DNA of 64,000 nt, taken from the NCBI RefSeq assembly GCF_901709675.1, contig NC_051087.1, positions 8,458,884-8,522,883 on the forward strand, in the 5' to 3' direction. Under the pieces are notes generated by a model that saw only the letters and a list, made by a program, of their open reading frames with translations, made no database searches and was not told the DNA's origin. Position numbers and translations under genes: made by a program. Source of the stretch: Syngnathus acus. Its lineage: Eukaryota > Chordata > Actinopteri > Syngnathiformes > Syngnathidae. Position 1 is the stretch's first letter. Every line of letters starts with the position of its first letter. Of this stretch, positions 31,760-44,313 are shown in pieces.

Positions 31760-34429
31760 ATGCCTTTAAAGTTTGAACTTTGCCCCGGTAGGATGATCGG
31801 AGCCAATTACCCGTGCTTCATTATTGCTGAAATAGGGCAAAACCATCAGGGGGACATCGAGCTTGCTAAGAAAATGATCAAAATGGCAAAGGTAAAAACT
31901 GTTACTCGGATATGCGACCAAAAACGCTTTTTGTGTTGAACCCCATATGGGCTTGGACAAGGGTTAATTTGTATAAAAAAACGAACCTCAAGTTAAAGAA
32001 GTAATTCCAAAATGGTCTCATTTCTAAAGCTCCCAGTCTGCTAACAGTTTGCTTGTGACGTTTTATTTGTCTTGTGTCAATAACACACCTTATCACGGTC
32101 TCCTCCCTTCCATGCACACATTGTATACATATTTGTGCTAATACTTGTTGATGTTACGCCTTGATTCACGTCATTCTCAAAATGCAGCTCGGCCTAACTT
32201 TAATGCCCTTTAACAGGACTGTGGTGCTGATTGTGCCAAGTTCCAAAAAAGTGAGCTGGAGCACAAGTTTAACAAACGTGCATTAGATCGTCCATACAAG
32301 GCCAAACACTCGTGGGGGGATACCTATGGAGAACACAAACGCCACCTGGAGTTCAACCATGAGCAGTACAAGGAACTGCAGAAGTATGCAAAGGAAGTGG
32401 GGATCTTCTTCACTGCTTCAGGGATGGATGAGGTAGGGCACTCAATGTATCTGCCGGCTTTATGAACAATTGAGTATATAATACATAGATTCCATCTTAA
32501 CTCTGCACCTTTTAGATGGCGGTAGAATTCCTTCACGAGCTAAATGTGCCTTTCTTTAAAGTGGGCTCAGGAGACACCAACAACTTCCCTTACCTCGAGA
32601 AGACTGCCAAGAAAGGTGGGAAAACCCAAATTGAGAGTTAATTCAGTAAACAGTTCCAAAGTCCAACATATCCTCAACTAGTTAGTGTTCATGAAAATGT
32701 ATTTGGTCAGTTGCATAATTTATTTGTGCACGTTTTTTTGGAATTAGGAACAATATTAGCAGCTGAAAATTGTAGTTTCGGCTGAAGCTTGAATGTCACA
32801 GTTGGGCGTCTTATGTCCCTGAACGTGGACACACACGCCACAACACTTTGGCACAATCACATGTCAGCACTGCAAGGCTCTAATTGGGATTAAGATATTG
32901 TATATAATGTCATGGAATCATTTTACCGCACAAATCTTCACTCTATAATCTGACTGACTGTTTAAGAACATTTGGAAGCTGCTGCTGTTTTAGTTAGCAA
33001 CATTGTCAAATATTCTCAGAAGTCAACTCTTAAATGTCCAGGTGTGAACAAGTAATTATACTTGTTGTCTTTTTCTGAAGGTATAGAGACGGCATGCATT
33101 TGATAGGTAATTTATTTTACCGGTAGACAGTGATCCCCAACCATAGTGCTACGATTAGTGTTCTTCTCGGAAAATTCTGCACTTACATTTCAAATCATGT
33201 CATTGTTTTATCTATGCAAGGGGAAATGACTTTGCTTTCATTTGTGTCAGGGCGTCCCATGGTTGTGTCCAGTGGGATGCAGTCTATAGAGACGATGCGG
33301 CGGGTGTACAAAACAGTGAAGGAGCACAATGAAAATTTTGCCATCCTGCAGTGTACCAGTGCCTACCCCCTTGAGCCTGAGGATGTCAACCTCAGAGTGA
33401 TCACAGTAAATAGAACACAAATGACTATAAGCTGATGAAATGATATGGTACAAGCAGGACTTATTGTCAAACCACTTGTCGTCGTCAACAGGAATACCAG
33501 AAAGAATTCCCTGATATTCCAATTGGGTATTCCGGCCACGAGTCTGGAATCAGTATTTCAGTGGCGGCTGTTGCTCTGGGAGCAAAGATTGTAGAGCGTC
33601 ACATTACACTGGACAAGACCTGGAAAGGAAGTGACCACGCGGCATCTCTGGTGGCTTCCGAGCTGGCTGAGCTGGTTCGTTCCATCCGACTGGTGGAGAG
33701 GGCACTGGGAAGTGGGCTCAAGAAGATGCTACCTTGTGAGAAGCCGTGTCACGACAAGGTGCCGTTTCACCACTCTGCTCGATGAGATTAAAATCATCTT
33801 ATTGCAATTGCTGGGCGTATAATATAAACTCTACTCCGGGTAGTCGTTTTGAGACATTTTATTAAGAAAAATTGTCCAAATCTTCTTGTTTCTGGCTCTC
33901 AAATGTAATCTCTAATGTCTCTAGTCCTTCCTGAAAGATGACTGATTTGCCTTCTGTGTTTGAGCAAAATAAGACATTTGCAAATATCTGCTTTTTCTTG
34001 GGTGATTTTGCTTAACTGTTGTTTAGTTATTTTTAATCACTAAATAACACCAAATAAACAAAGTAACCAGTTAATAACAATAATCAAGGAAAAATCTTTC
34101 TGATACTTACCCTGCAGATAAAATTGTATCTGATTTCTTGATTCTGATTCTGATAACATTGCATTTGTAAAAAAGATGGCGATGACATGCCTTTTTTTTT
34201 TTTTTTTATCCAGCTGGGAAAGTCAGTTGTGGCCAAGGTGAAGATCACCAAAGGAACCGTCATCAGTCTAGACATGTTGACGGTGAAGGTGGCAGAGCCC
34301 ATGGGCGTAGTGGCTGAGGACATCTTCCAGCTGGTTGGCAAAGCTGTCACTGAGGATGTCGGCAAAGACGAGAGCGTCACACCGGAGGTGGTGGACAGCT
34401 ATGGGAAGAAAGCCAAGTGCTGTGGATAG
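31760..34429 (+). CDS. nans: N-acetylneuraminate-9-phosphate synthase, copy 2 (conserved)
   Basis: This is the second tandem copy, with the same six-exon structure: 31760-31891, 32217-32432, 32516-32615, 33251-33405, 33492-33758 and 34214-34429. It gives 361 residues. It keeps IGQNHQGD, DCAKFQKSELE, FFTASGMDE, GYSGHESG and VERHITLDKTWKGSDH. The exon-3 segment (NVPFFKVGSGDTNNFPYLEK) matches the human protein exactly. The C-terminal SAF domain (LGKSVVAKVKITKGTVIS through EDIFQLVGKAV) ends in a basic GKKAKCCG tail that aligns with the human GKKIKS end. By sequence this copy looks like the one retaining the ancestral enzyme role, working on the ManNAc-6-P made by gne upstream. Fish are known to carry two such genes (often called SAS-A and SAS-B); I cannot say which name belongs to which copy here. 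Confidence 0.95.
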
Positions 34430-34749
34430 ACGTTGTGAGTAGACATTTAAGATGGGGAGAGAAGCACTTAAATGGTGAGGACCCAAATCATGTGGGCATA
34501 AAATGGTGGGTAATTTGCTTTAAGATCATTTTTGTAATCAGGATGAGGAGTTAATTGTCCTCTGAGGTGGCACAAACCCGGGTTGGGTCCTTTCCTAGGG
34601 ACAGTTAGACTGAAGAAATAGCAATCAACAACTGTGATTAGAAGCCAGTGTTGCAAACTGTGGCGAATGCTGCTCATTATCCTCAACAAGATGCACTAAA
34701 TAGTCACAGGTTACATTTCCATTTTGTATCATCCAATCGTTTTGTGCCT

Positions 34750-34755
34750 AATAAA
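34750..34755 (+). terminator. Candidate polyadenylation signal, nans copy 2
   Basis: AATAAA lies about 320 bp downstream of the stop codon, within CCTAATAAAGAAG. It is the first good signal after the stop. Confidence 0.5.
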
Positions 34756-36099
34756 GAAGATATACGCATACCAGAAGTCATTGTATTTTTTTTTTTTTTA
34801 GCTACCAAGATCAATCCTTCCTTCCCTCCCACCCTAAAACAATCTTCACTATATAGAGTTTGTGGAGCGTCAGAGCCAGCATGGCCTTCTGCCAGCCAAA
34901 ACATGGAAGCATGCGGACTTGTATTTGCAAATTAAATTCTAATATTTGAACAGTACAGGAATCACAGTTTGTCTATATGCTTCCTGCTCTTTAACAAACC
35001 AAAAATAATGGGACAAATTAACTATCAAATAGAACATTGACTTTTTATTACCTTAATAATCAAGTCACCAGTATTCTTCCCTTTTGGCTTAACCCAGAGG
35101 GATAAAATGCTTGCATGCTTCTTCAAGTAGACAAAGTCAAGTGTGGTTTGTCTTGCATGGGAAGAGATTTATTTTTGTTTCAGGTCACCCAGGCAATCTG
35201 CTATACCACAGGCTACCTTGAAGGAAGGGTAGCTTAGTTTGCTTGGTTAGATAACAAGTTTAGCCCTGACAGGACATTGCATGGGCCTTAATATAGAAAC
35301 CACTGCCTTCAAGCGTTGTAAATCAAATGAGAAGTTACCTCAGGTTGTGATATGGTATTCGCCAACACGAGAATGCATAGTGAGGACAAATAGGTTAGTC
35401 CTCCTCTACTTACTGTTAATGTCTTCCCAGATGGAAGAGGATTTTGACGGGGGTCTTGGCAGGCTCAGGATGGAGCCAATCTTCCCCTAAGCCCTCCCCA
35501 GCACCATTTGCTGGGAGTGAAAGTGAGAGGGCCACTCCATTAAGTATGCTCCTGTTTAATTGGATAGAAACAGTAGGAGACAAAAGGCCAGGTTATTTAA
35601 ATCCCACAGTGCTCTGTGGTCTGGGGAGAAAATCTTTCAAATTTTGGAGTTACACTTTTTTTAATTAACATTGTTAATCAATAATGCATAAATAAAGATG
35701 ATTTGAGCAAATTTCTGTACTATTTACCATTTCAGTAGTACCCAATAAGTAGCTCTCAGTTACAAAAAATTTGATCCCCGTTCTAGTTAATCATCCCTGA
35801 TGAAGTTTGCTGTTCCATCTGCTGGGCCCTTATGCACAGGCCATTGACTTGATGACACGATGGGCCACAGCTTTATTGTGCTCTAAGCTGGTTGAGATTG
35901 ACAACATCCACTGACTTGGGTGTGAGGATGAAGAGCAGGTGTGGCAGGGTGAGGTGGCAAGTGGCGCCGGTAAAAGAGACGAGACAGACGTTGGATTTGA
36001 ATTGAAGGTAGAATGGACGGGGGAGGAACAGGGAGATGCAGAAGGAGGGAGGCAGGTTCTAAGTGGGAGGAATAGAGAGCGAGCGTGGGAGGAGCATTT

Positions 36100-36260
36100 G
36101 GCAGTCGGCGCTCGGCTTGTTCACTTTAGAACTTCTCGTGGCGAAGATCTCACAGAGGATTTACCATTGGCAGTTTTAGAAATTCAATCGGGACTTTTTT
36201 GAGAGGGGCTGGAATATTTTTCCATCTTTAGGCCAACTGGCAGAGCAACCTCCAACTCAG
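36100..36260 (+). other. slc24a2: Possible slc24a2 5' UTR exon
   Basis: A good splice donor (ACTCAG then GTGAGG) occurs at 36260/36261, and an acceptor (CTGTCCAG) precedes 37394, which would start the exon carrying the slc24a2 ATG at 37600. This suggests an upstream non-coding exon. The left boundary is a guess. Confidence 0.35.
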
Positions 36261-37599
36261 GTGAGGATTTCTTCTTTGCCACAGTATTATCTATGCATAT
36301 TTGTTTGTGTTTTATTTTTGAATGTGTATGCTGTTCTTCTCATTTGCTTCTACGATCATATTTTTCTTAATTGAGGGTTAATTGATGAAGTTTAAAAGTG
36401 ACGTTGTTATTTTAGTTTTGATCGTAAAGTTGACATTTGATTTGTGACTGTATACTTTTCAAGCAGCGGTGTGCTGACTGTGTGGCTTATCTAAGTATAT
36501 CTTATCAGGGATTAGCGAGCCTCCTAATAAGCTTTCACTAATGTCAAATGCTCACAGGTTCTCAGCACAATGTTAAGAAGGCTGCTGCAGACACTGAATA
36601 TGGACAGTATAACTCCCCTGATTGCAAGCACTAAAATAAGTGCCGAAAATTGGTGTTGAAAATGCAGTCAATTTGCCACCATTTAATCACGTATGAGAAA
36701 AAGAACCTATTAGTATTTTTTATCCATGCAAGCTTTATCATTCTCTATCGGCTGTCAATGACAAACTTCTCGTTTGTCTTGCTAATTACAATTCAGCACA
36801 CATGTAAGTTAAAAAAAACAAAAAAGCAAGTGTAAAATAACTAATACTAATATTCCCTAGGTTCTTTTGACCACCAATTAATTAGACACGCAAACAAGTG
36901 TGGTAGTATTGACTAATCACAACCCTTTTTTAATCATTATTTAACAATTTATGTAATCTTTTAAGTTTTTTTGTTGTCTCTGCTATAGATTGTACGGGGT
37001 CACATCATCACACTTGAATCTAATGAGATTGTATAACACAAGTAATGCTCAGATCTGACACGATCAGTATTAAAGAAATTTACCAATATGTTTATTTTTC
37101 TCAAAATGTAGTTGCATCGGTGACCATCTACATTGCTTTATATTGAGGACTCTTAGTAGTATTTTTTTATTATTAAATATTTGTTATCTCGAGCGCTCAG
37201 TATGATGCCGTGCACACTTGATCAATTCAACTTTGTCGGTGTCATGCAAAACTGAGCATTAGTTACAATCTTCACAAAAATAGGATTGTGTCACCTAACA
37301 TCTCTTGTATTGGTTTTCATCACGTTTTTGTTCATACTTCTAGTGATAATTCCTCTGAATTACAATGTTGTTGTTTTTTTGTCCACTGTCCAGGGAGTAA
37401 TATGAGGAAGCCTTTAAATGGGCTGGACCCCGGAATCCGACTCAAGGGCCTCCATTGGATTTAAAAGGAGAAACAACATGCAAACCAATCGATGAACCAG
37501 TGTGGCCTGTCAGATCCTCGCCCTTAGAGCCAACAGCACCATCAACCCATCATTTGGTGGGGTGATTGTAAATATTTCCACTCTGCCTGAGAACCAAAG

Positions 37600-40500
37600 A
37601 TGATGGACTACTTCCTGACAAGAAGTCAAGACACCATGGATTCAACCAGCTTTGCTCCGCTTCTCGGACCTCCTCATAGCTGCATGAGGCACCGCTACCA
37701 GGGTGTAAAGAGGAAACTGCGGTCGGGGCGAATTCTTGGCTTGATCTTCAGCATGGCGGTGGTATGCACAGTGTGTTCATGGAGTGCCTTGTCTCTTGTC
37801 ACCACGGGGGTGCCCAGTGAGCCTGAATCGGAGGTTTCAGGAGATGAAGAGGTGCCCCAAAGAACTCTCCTGGAGCACCAGAACGAGTCCAACCCCGGGG
37901 GTGACCAACAAACATCAGAAATTGAGATGAATCACGGGGACTACCCTACAGACTACTTTAGCGTGGAGGACAGACGCCAAGGCTTTGTGGTGTTTCATAT
38001 GTTTGGCATGTTGTACATGTTTATAGCCTTAGCCATTGTGTGCGATGAATTCTTTGTCCCAGCCCTAACAGTCATTACCGAAAAGCTGGAGATCTCTGAT
38101 GATGTAGCAGGAGCCACCTTCATGGCGGCGGGCGGATCGGCTCCAGAGTTGTTCACCTCCGTCATAGGAGTCTTTGTTTCCCACAGTAACGTGGGCATCG
38201 GCACCATTGTCGGCTCGGCCGTCTTTAACATTTTGTTTGTGATCGGCATGTGCGCCATCTTCTCCAAAGAGGTGCTGAACCTCACCTGGTGGCCTCTGTT
38301 CAGAGATGTCTCCTTCTACATTGTTGGCTTGCTCATGCTCATCTACTTCTTTCTGGATAATGAAATCACACTGATGGAAAGTATTGCCCTGCTCACGTGC
38401 TACTTCACCTACGTGACTTTCATGAAGTTCAACGCCAAAGTAGAACTGGTCATCAAAAGGATACTGGGCAGCAACCAGGTGAACATAATCGAGACTGCAC
38501 CCAAGGTATGTCCGTTTCGTCACCTACACAACCGTTCCTTCGCTATCTGTCCATTTGTTTGTACACTTTTTTTTGCTTTTGACTTTTTTACACTTTTTGT
38601 CCCTTAAGCCATCTGTCACTCCCTTCACCCCTTCACCCATTCACCTGTCCACCCGTTTATCCACACCAAGTGCCAGATTCTCATTAATCAGTTCATCAAC
38701 ACATTTGTTCGTTCTACTCACTATCCATTTACTCATACATCCATTCATACTGTTTGTCCAACCGATCCATCGCTCCATGTGTTTGTCCAACGATCACCCT
38801 GTTGCATTGCTTTTCCACAAATCATCCTTCCCCACATTCAACCCTACTTTCATTGAATTGCCCCTAAATCCATCATTCATTCCCTTCACCCATCCGTCCG
38901 TCCATCCATCCATCTTCTGAACAGTCCCTAAATACACTTGTCTATCCCTTTATCACACCATCGATCTGCCCATCTGTCCATCCATTCATCCATATTCTCT
39001 TCCTAATTCTATCCGCCCATCTCTGCATTTTTTCATCCATACATCTTTGGTTATCTATAAACCCAATCAAGCAACCAATCAATCACTAAATGGATTTGTT
39101 GGTTTCTGGAGCCATCATTACATTCATACAACCGAACCAACTACATGATCCATCTGTCATCATTTCCTTTCAACCGTCCATCCATTTAGTCAACCCTATT
39201 TTCATCTATCTATCCATCCATAAATCCATCCATCCACACGTTACAAAGCTAGATTTTCACCAATCCATGACACGCCCGACAAAAATTGGTTTCTAGCATG
39301 AGACTTTTTTTTTTATTTTAATTCAAATTCTCTAAATATGTGACCTAATACAGTTAAAAGTCATTACCAAATATTTTGCAAAAGCGGCTTTTGTCATGTG
39401 CATCTGGGAAATTTTGTTTCTCGCAATGCCCTTTATGAGGCCAGACAGGGTAATGAGCCAAGGTGTTGATACACCACTCGGTAATTAACAGAAGGTCATG
39501 TGAATTCTTTTGTACAAGGAGACAAATGTTTGCCTTGCACTTCTTCTTATGTCACACAGTACCAGACACCGAGACAAGCCACGGCCTCTTCGTGCGAATC
39601 TAAAGAACATACCCTTAAAGCTGCTGGGTTGTCTCCAAAAAAACAACAACTCAATTTGTTGGTTTGTTTATGTCCAAAAATGTGTTGTTTTCTGCAGAAC
39701 AACCCAGGTAATTCACAATGGAGCTCCTGTAACAGCTAAATGATGCCACTTTGGTTTATCTGCAAACATTAGGTGGAAAGTTCTCTAAATGATGTTGGCT
39801 TTCTTTGATTTAATAAACACACTTTGCATTTTAAAGTTTGAGAAAAGGCAGAAGAGACTGTCTTTCTCATCAACGCTTCCTCTTTCAACACATTTTGTCT
39901 CCTATCTGACATTGTGAAGATGCCCCTTCACTTTCGTTTATCTGCTGGGTCAGTGGCTGGCTTTGTTCTGCATGTCACTTATGCTGTCCGTGGATTCGTT
40001 TTGTATTAATAACACACTCACAGAGGCAATCACTTGACATCCACTTGTTCAATCACTTCATGGTGGAAGTCTAAATGATGTAGTGTCATTGTGCTGTGTG
40101 ACATGGTACAAGGTCAAACAAAGATTGATGCAAAACCAAGATTATTCATACCTCTTTGACGCTAGTCAATGCTTTGAATCTGTGGCATTATCCCCTCCGT
40201 CCCTGCTGATGATCATCAACAGTTGCCAGTAACAAACTGATTCTCAAGAAGAACTATTAATATCACTACTATGTTGTGATGTAAATGATATACTGTATAT
40301 TTTAATGATTTTCAAAACTCACTTCCCCCTTAACATCAAATGTCTTGATATGAGTTATTCCCCCAAAATTGCACATATTGTATAGCAAATTGAAACGTGA
40401 TGAGGATATTGAAGCTATCAACTGTCCTGTGGCTTTTGCTGCCTTCTGGGAATCGGCTGTACTTTTGATGACGTAACATCACCTCCAAAAAGAGCTTTTC

Positions 40501-43500
40501 CGTTTTCGTTGCAAGGCTCTTGATGTCCTCCTGTCCTCATGTAATGGTTGCTGCTAAATAATCCCAAAGGTTAATGCTCTTCAATCCCATTAAAGATGCT
40601 AATAATAGTCAGGTGCTCTCTGGTGGTAGAGGGAATCACAGCAGCACACAGAAGGGTAGAGAGCAAGAAGACCTCTCCACAATTAAGACTGACAACATCC
40701 TGAAGTTATGATCATTGGGGACATTGTCAGGAGACCAAACCTAATATCTACTTCAGTTTCTGTGTTGCAAAAAGAGTGAGCAGCTACTGGTTTGCATAAT
40801 GTTAGCACGGAAGACACCAATCCTCTTTTATCCCCTTAATATCTTCTTACCTTCAGTGACGGCAGCAAACACACATCCCAGCACGCTCTCAATCAGTTGT
40901 ACAAAATGTCCAACACAAACAATATCTATATCAATCACTGTTACACTTGCAAACAAATGAGATTCTAGCTGGACACCAGCTCAAGAGTTGCAGCACTCTT
41001 TGCGCTTCTTTCTCTCTGAAGGTTTTATTTTTGTAGAGAGCGCACGTGTGCTCGGCGTAAAAACTGGTGCATCTTAATTTTTATCCTGCTGTAAATTGCT
41101 TTACTGTTTTGGGGAATTTGGCAGACCGTACTGTCCTTGGCATTCCTGTGAACCGAGGGCTTTTAATTATATAGGCTCCAATAATTTGGTGGCTAAAAGT
41201 AGACTAGACATTAGACCAGCTTGGAGCGAGTCTAATTTGCGGCACAAGTGTTGTTATACAATGTTGGTGAATTTGGAGGTTAACCAACAATCATGTAGGA
41301 AGGTCACTTCACAGTGTTGATTTGTGATCACTCTGGCCAATTTTACATCGTCCACCCATGGAAGTGTGCTTGCAGTTGTGCACAGCAAGTCAGTTTCTGC
41401 GCCTCTCCTGCACTGAATTTAAAGGCACAATAAGACTACGATTTTCGCTAGACATGTGCTGGGCATGAATAGGGTCATGAATCTGAATCTGTGTTCCACC
41501 TGTGGTGTGCAACACAAAATCAAAGTGCACTGAATTTACGCAACACATAGTATAATACAGAAATTACCAGCAAGGGACAAAAAGCAAGCCAAGACTGTCT
41601 CTACTGTATGAAAGGCATCAGGTAGAAGTTTTTGTACTTGATGCCATCTGAAGAACAAACATGTAATTCTTCTTCCTGTCATGTATCAAAAATGTTTTGT
41701 AGTTTTTCTTTTTTTTTTTTTTCCACGGGGCCCCAATCCGTGACAGTGTCCCTTCGTGGTATGGTCAGATATGCCGAACAAATACTAGGAATTGTGTAAA
41801 TATTTGGAGGGAGTAGACACAAACATTGTATTCCCGCTGTTTTTCTCTTACAGGTCAACCCCCCTGCTGCAGATGATGAGAACAAACTGATGGTGAGTCG
41901 GCTTTGTTGTGTGCAAAGTTTTTTTCCCCCAAAAGAATGTTATGACCCATTTGTATTTTTACAGGCAAAACCAAGGTTACAGAGGGAAGGTAGCTGTGCT
42001 TCACTGCACAACTCATTGATGAGAAACAGCATTTTCCAGCTCATGATACACACGCTGGACCCTCTGAGTAATGAAGGTGCGTTTAAGTAAAATACTGATA
42101 CTTGCGCTCAAACATTTCAACAAGACAATTCCAGGTCGTAATATATAAGTATCAACAACAAGACTTTTTCCCGTAATGCACCAATGCAACCACAAAACAA
42201 AACTTTCTTGTACCGATTTCAGGACGATTCAAAGAGAAGGCATCGATCCTTCACAAAATGGCAAAACAGAAATGTAAAGAAGATCTGGCTGCCAGTGCCA
42301 ACGGTGTTGGTGAGTTACAGTCTTATTCAATTTCAATCCATCCATTTTCTTGTCACAGTTGACTTTGACAATTTAAAGCCTAAAGGAAGGCCGGAGTCCA
42401 GATTCGAACCCGCAGTATATAATCTTATGATTTTGACCTGATTTAGTCTTCTTGCATGTAATTAATTATTATTCTTTGTCAGTATTGGTAGATATGTAAA
42501 CCCTAACCCAGATACAACACAAAGCTTCACCTCTTTCTCTCTTTAAATACATGTTTTATTCTTTGTGTTCTTTCCTCAAGCAATTAAAACCATTCCCACC
42601 AGTACCAAGGTCGCAGTGGAAGTCACGCCTCCCATGAACGGTGTCATAGGAGACGAGGTACGGTGTCTGCACCTTGCTTCATGATGAATCTTTAAACAAA
42701 TAAATATAGCTGTGAAATGTGAACAGAAAATACAGTATGGTAAATGGGCTCTCCATCAGGGTGGCGAAGAGGAGGAAGATGAAGATCAGCCTCTGAGTCT
42801 GGCCTGGCCTGACACCAATAGGAAACGTATCACTTACCTCATCATCCTCCCGATTGTCTTTCCTCTCTGGCTCACACTGCCTGATGTCAGGAGAGAGGTG
42901 AAAATTCACACACAAACACACACATGCATGGCTATAAAAATGTGTCCTGACATGCACTTACATCATACCTTACTGTCAGGAAAATGAACTCAATCTATAC
43001 TTGTATCCTCTTTGGTTGTTTCAGACCTCAGAAAGGTTCTTCCCCGTCACCTTTCTTGGCGCTATCAGTTGGATTGCTTTCTTCTCCTATCTGATGGTGT
43101 GGTGGGCACATCAGGTAACTGACATACATACTCACCCACACACGTGAAGGTTTTTTGTTTCTATTCTTTCCTGTCTATTTTAGAGTTACATACAGTTGGT
43201 AGCAGGGTGTTAAATATATGACCTCTGCTGCTAATCCCTGACTAATCTGCCGTGAGCCACAGCCAGATCAACCCGCAACTCTATTTTAATGGTGCAAATG
43301 CAAAAGACAGACATGAAGAGAGCCATCACGCCCTGGAAGATTCAATACCACTTATCATCATTGAGGTCACGGGTGATCGGGAGTACATCCCAGTTGTCTT
43401 TGGCTCATATTAATAAGTAAATGAAGATGAAGCCATAGCATCATGACTGCATGTTAATGTTCAGCCCCTGAGGTCCTCTCCAAAGGACACATTGTAAAAA

Positions 43501-44313
43501 AAAGAAACAAAACCATATTTTGACTTTTCTTTCACATAGTAATGCTTTTTTTCACCCCTATGAATTATGCTGTGTTTTTGAAATTCAAAAAGTTTTTTCT
43601 CTGGGTCTCAGGAGAGTATCATTGTTCATCTCCTATTAGTGTGGTCGTCAGTCAAACCACTATTACTACCGATGACGAAAAAACTAAGATCCCTCCCAGA
43701 GCAGGTGTTTCACGCAAAGCCGTGGAACGTCTATCCAGAGGGCTGAACTGGTTACTCATCAGCAACAACCCTAACAGTAATGATGGATGCATAAATCAAG
43801 TGTTTCTTTGCCCTGTAGGTTGGAGAGACATTCTGGATCACAGAGGAGATCATGGGTCTGACTATTCTAGCAGCGGGCACTTCCATCCCTGACCTCATCA
43901 CCAGTGTGATCGTGGCCCGAAAAGGTCTCGGTGACATGGCTGTGTCCAGCTCAGTAGGCTCGAACATCTTTGACATTACTGTGGGGTAAGTGGAAGGTTG
44001 AAATGAGATAAGATATGACCCACTGCCCCCCAGCTCATGAGTGTACTTTAACTGTCCCACTAGTCTGCCATTCCCTTGGCTCGTCTACAGCTTCATCAAT
44101 GACTTCAAGCCGGTGGAGGTGAGCAGCAACGGCCTTTTTTGTGCCATCGTCCTCCTCTTCCTCATGCTCCTCTTTGTCATCATCTCCATCGCGGCCTGTA
44201 AGTGGAGGATGAGCAAGTTTCTCGGCTTCCTCATGTTCCTGCTCTACTTTGTTTTCCTCATCGTCAGCGTCTTGCTGGAGGACAAAGTTATTATGTGCCC
44301 TGTAACCGTCTGA
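37600..44313 (+). CDS. slc24a2: Sodium/potassium/calcium exchanger 2 (NCKX2), complete
   Basis: A plasma-membrane exchanger that extrudes Ca2+ and K+ in return for Na+, mainly in neurons and photoreceptors. Exons: 37600-38505, 41854-41892, 41965-42076, 42223-42309, 42581-42657, 42760-42897, 43025-43114, 43819-43985 and 44064-44313, all in phase; 621 residues. An N-terminal hydrophobic segment (about residues 45-68) is followed by an acidic, glycosylatable extracellular loop (HQNESNP). Then comes the first helix cluster with the alpha-1 repeat ([17 protein letters not shown], ion-binding Glu near residue 183, then [19 protein letters not shown]). A cytosolic loop follows ([16 protein letters not shown], an acidic [15 protein letters not shown] run). 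The second cluster has the alpha-2 repeat ([17 protein letters not shown] and [16 protein letters not shown]). The C-terminus [14 protein letters not shown] matches SLC24A2. The loop lacks the ~17 residues between DPL and EGRF found in the long mammalian splice form. Confidence 0.93.
38600..39270. repeat. Degenerate TCCA-rich low-complexity tract in slc24a2 intron 1
   Basis: A long pyrimidine-biased stretch built from variants of CATCCATC and CACCCATTCA. It looks like an old expanded tetranucleotide repeat. The short open frames through it are compositional artefacts. Confidence 0.7.

Larger units (their letters stand above)
34430..37599. other. nans copy 2 3' UTR and slc24a2 upstream region
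   Basis: No further coding gene is recognised. A candidate AATAAA for nans copy 2 lies at 34750-34755. Towards the right are two likely non-coding 5' exons of slc24a2 (annotated separately). The G-rich stretch 35930-36110 may be close to the slc24a2 start site. Confidence 0.45.

Noticed and set aside
1970-34429. gne and nans as a co-transcribed operon
   Set aside because: The genes are spliced, separated by another gene and by kilobases of transposons, and at least two have their own promoter-like motifs.
35939-36202. 87-residue GC-rich frame upstream of slc24a2
   Set aside because: No family resemblance. It lies in the likely 5' UTR/promoter area and its composition explains the open frame.
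38555-38920. 121-residue frame rich in His, Pro and Ser
   Set aside because: It reads through a degenerate TCCA repeat in slc24a2 intron 1.
42380-42420. GATTCGAACCC-like B-box motif in an slc24a2 intron
   Set aside because: No matching A box at the right distance and no cloverleaf could be drawn, so no tRNA gene is called; it is probably a repeat fragment.
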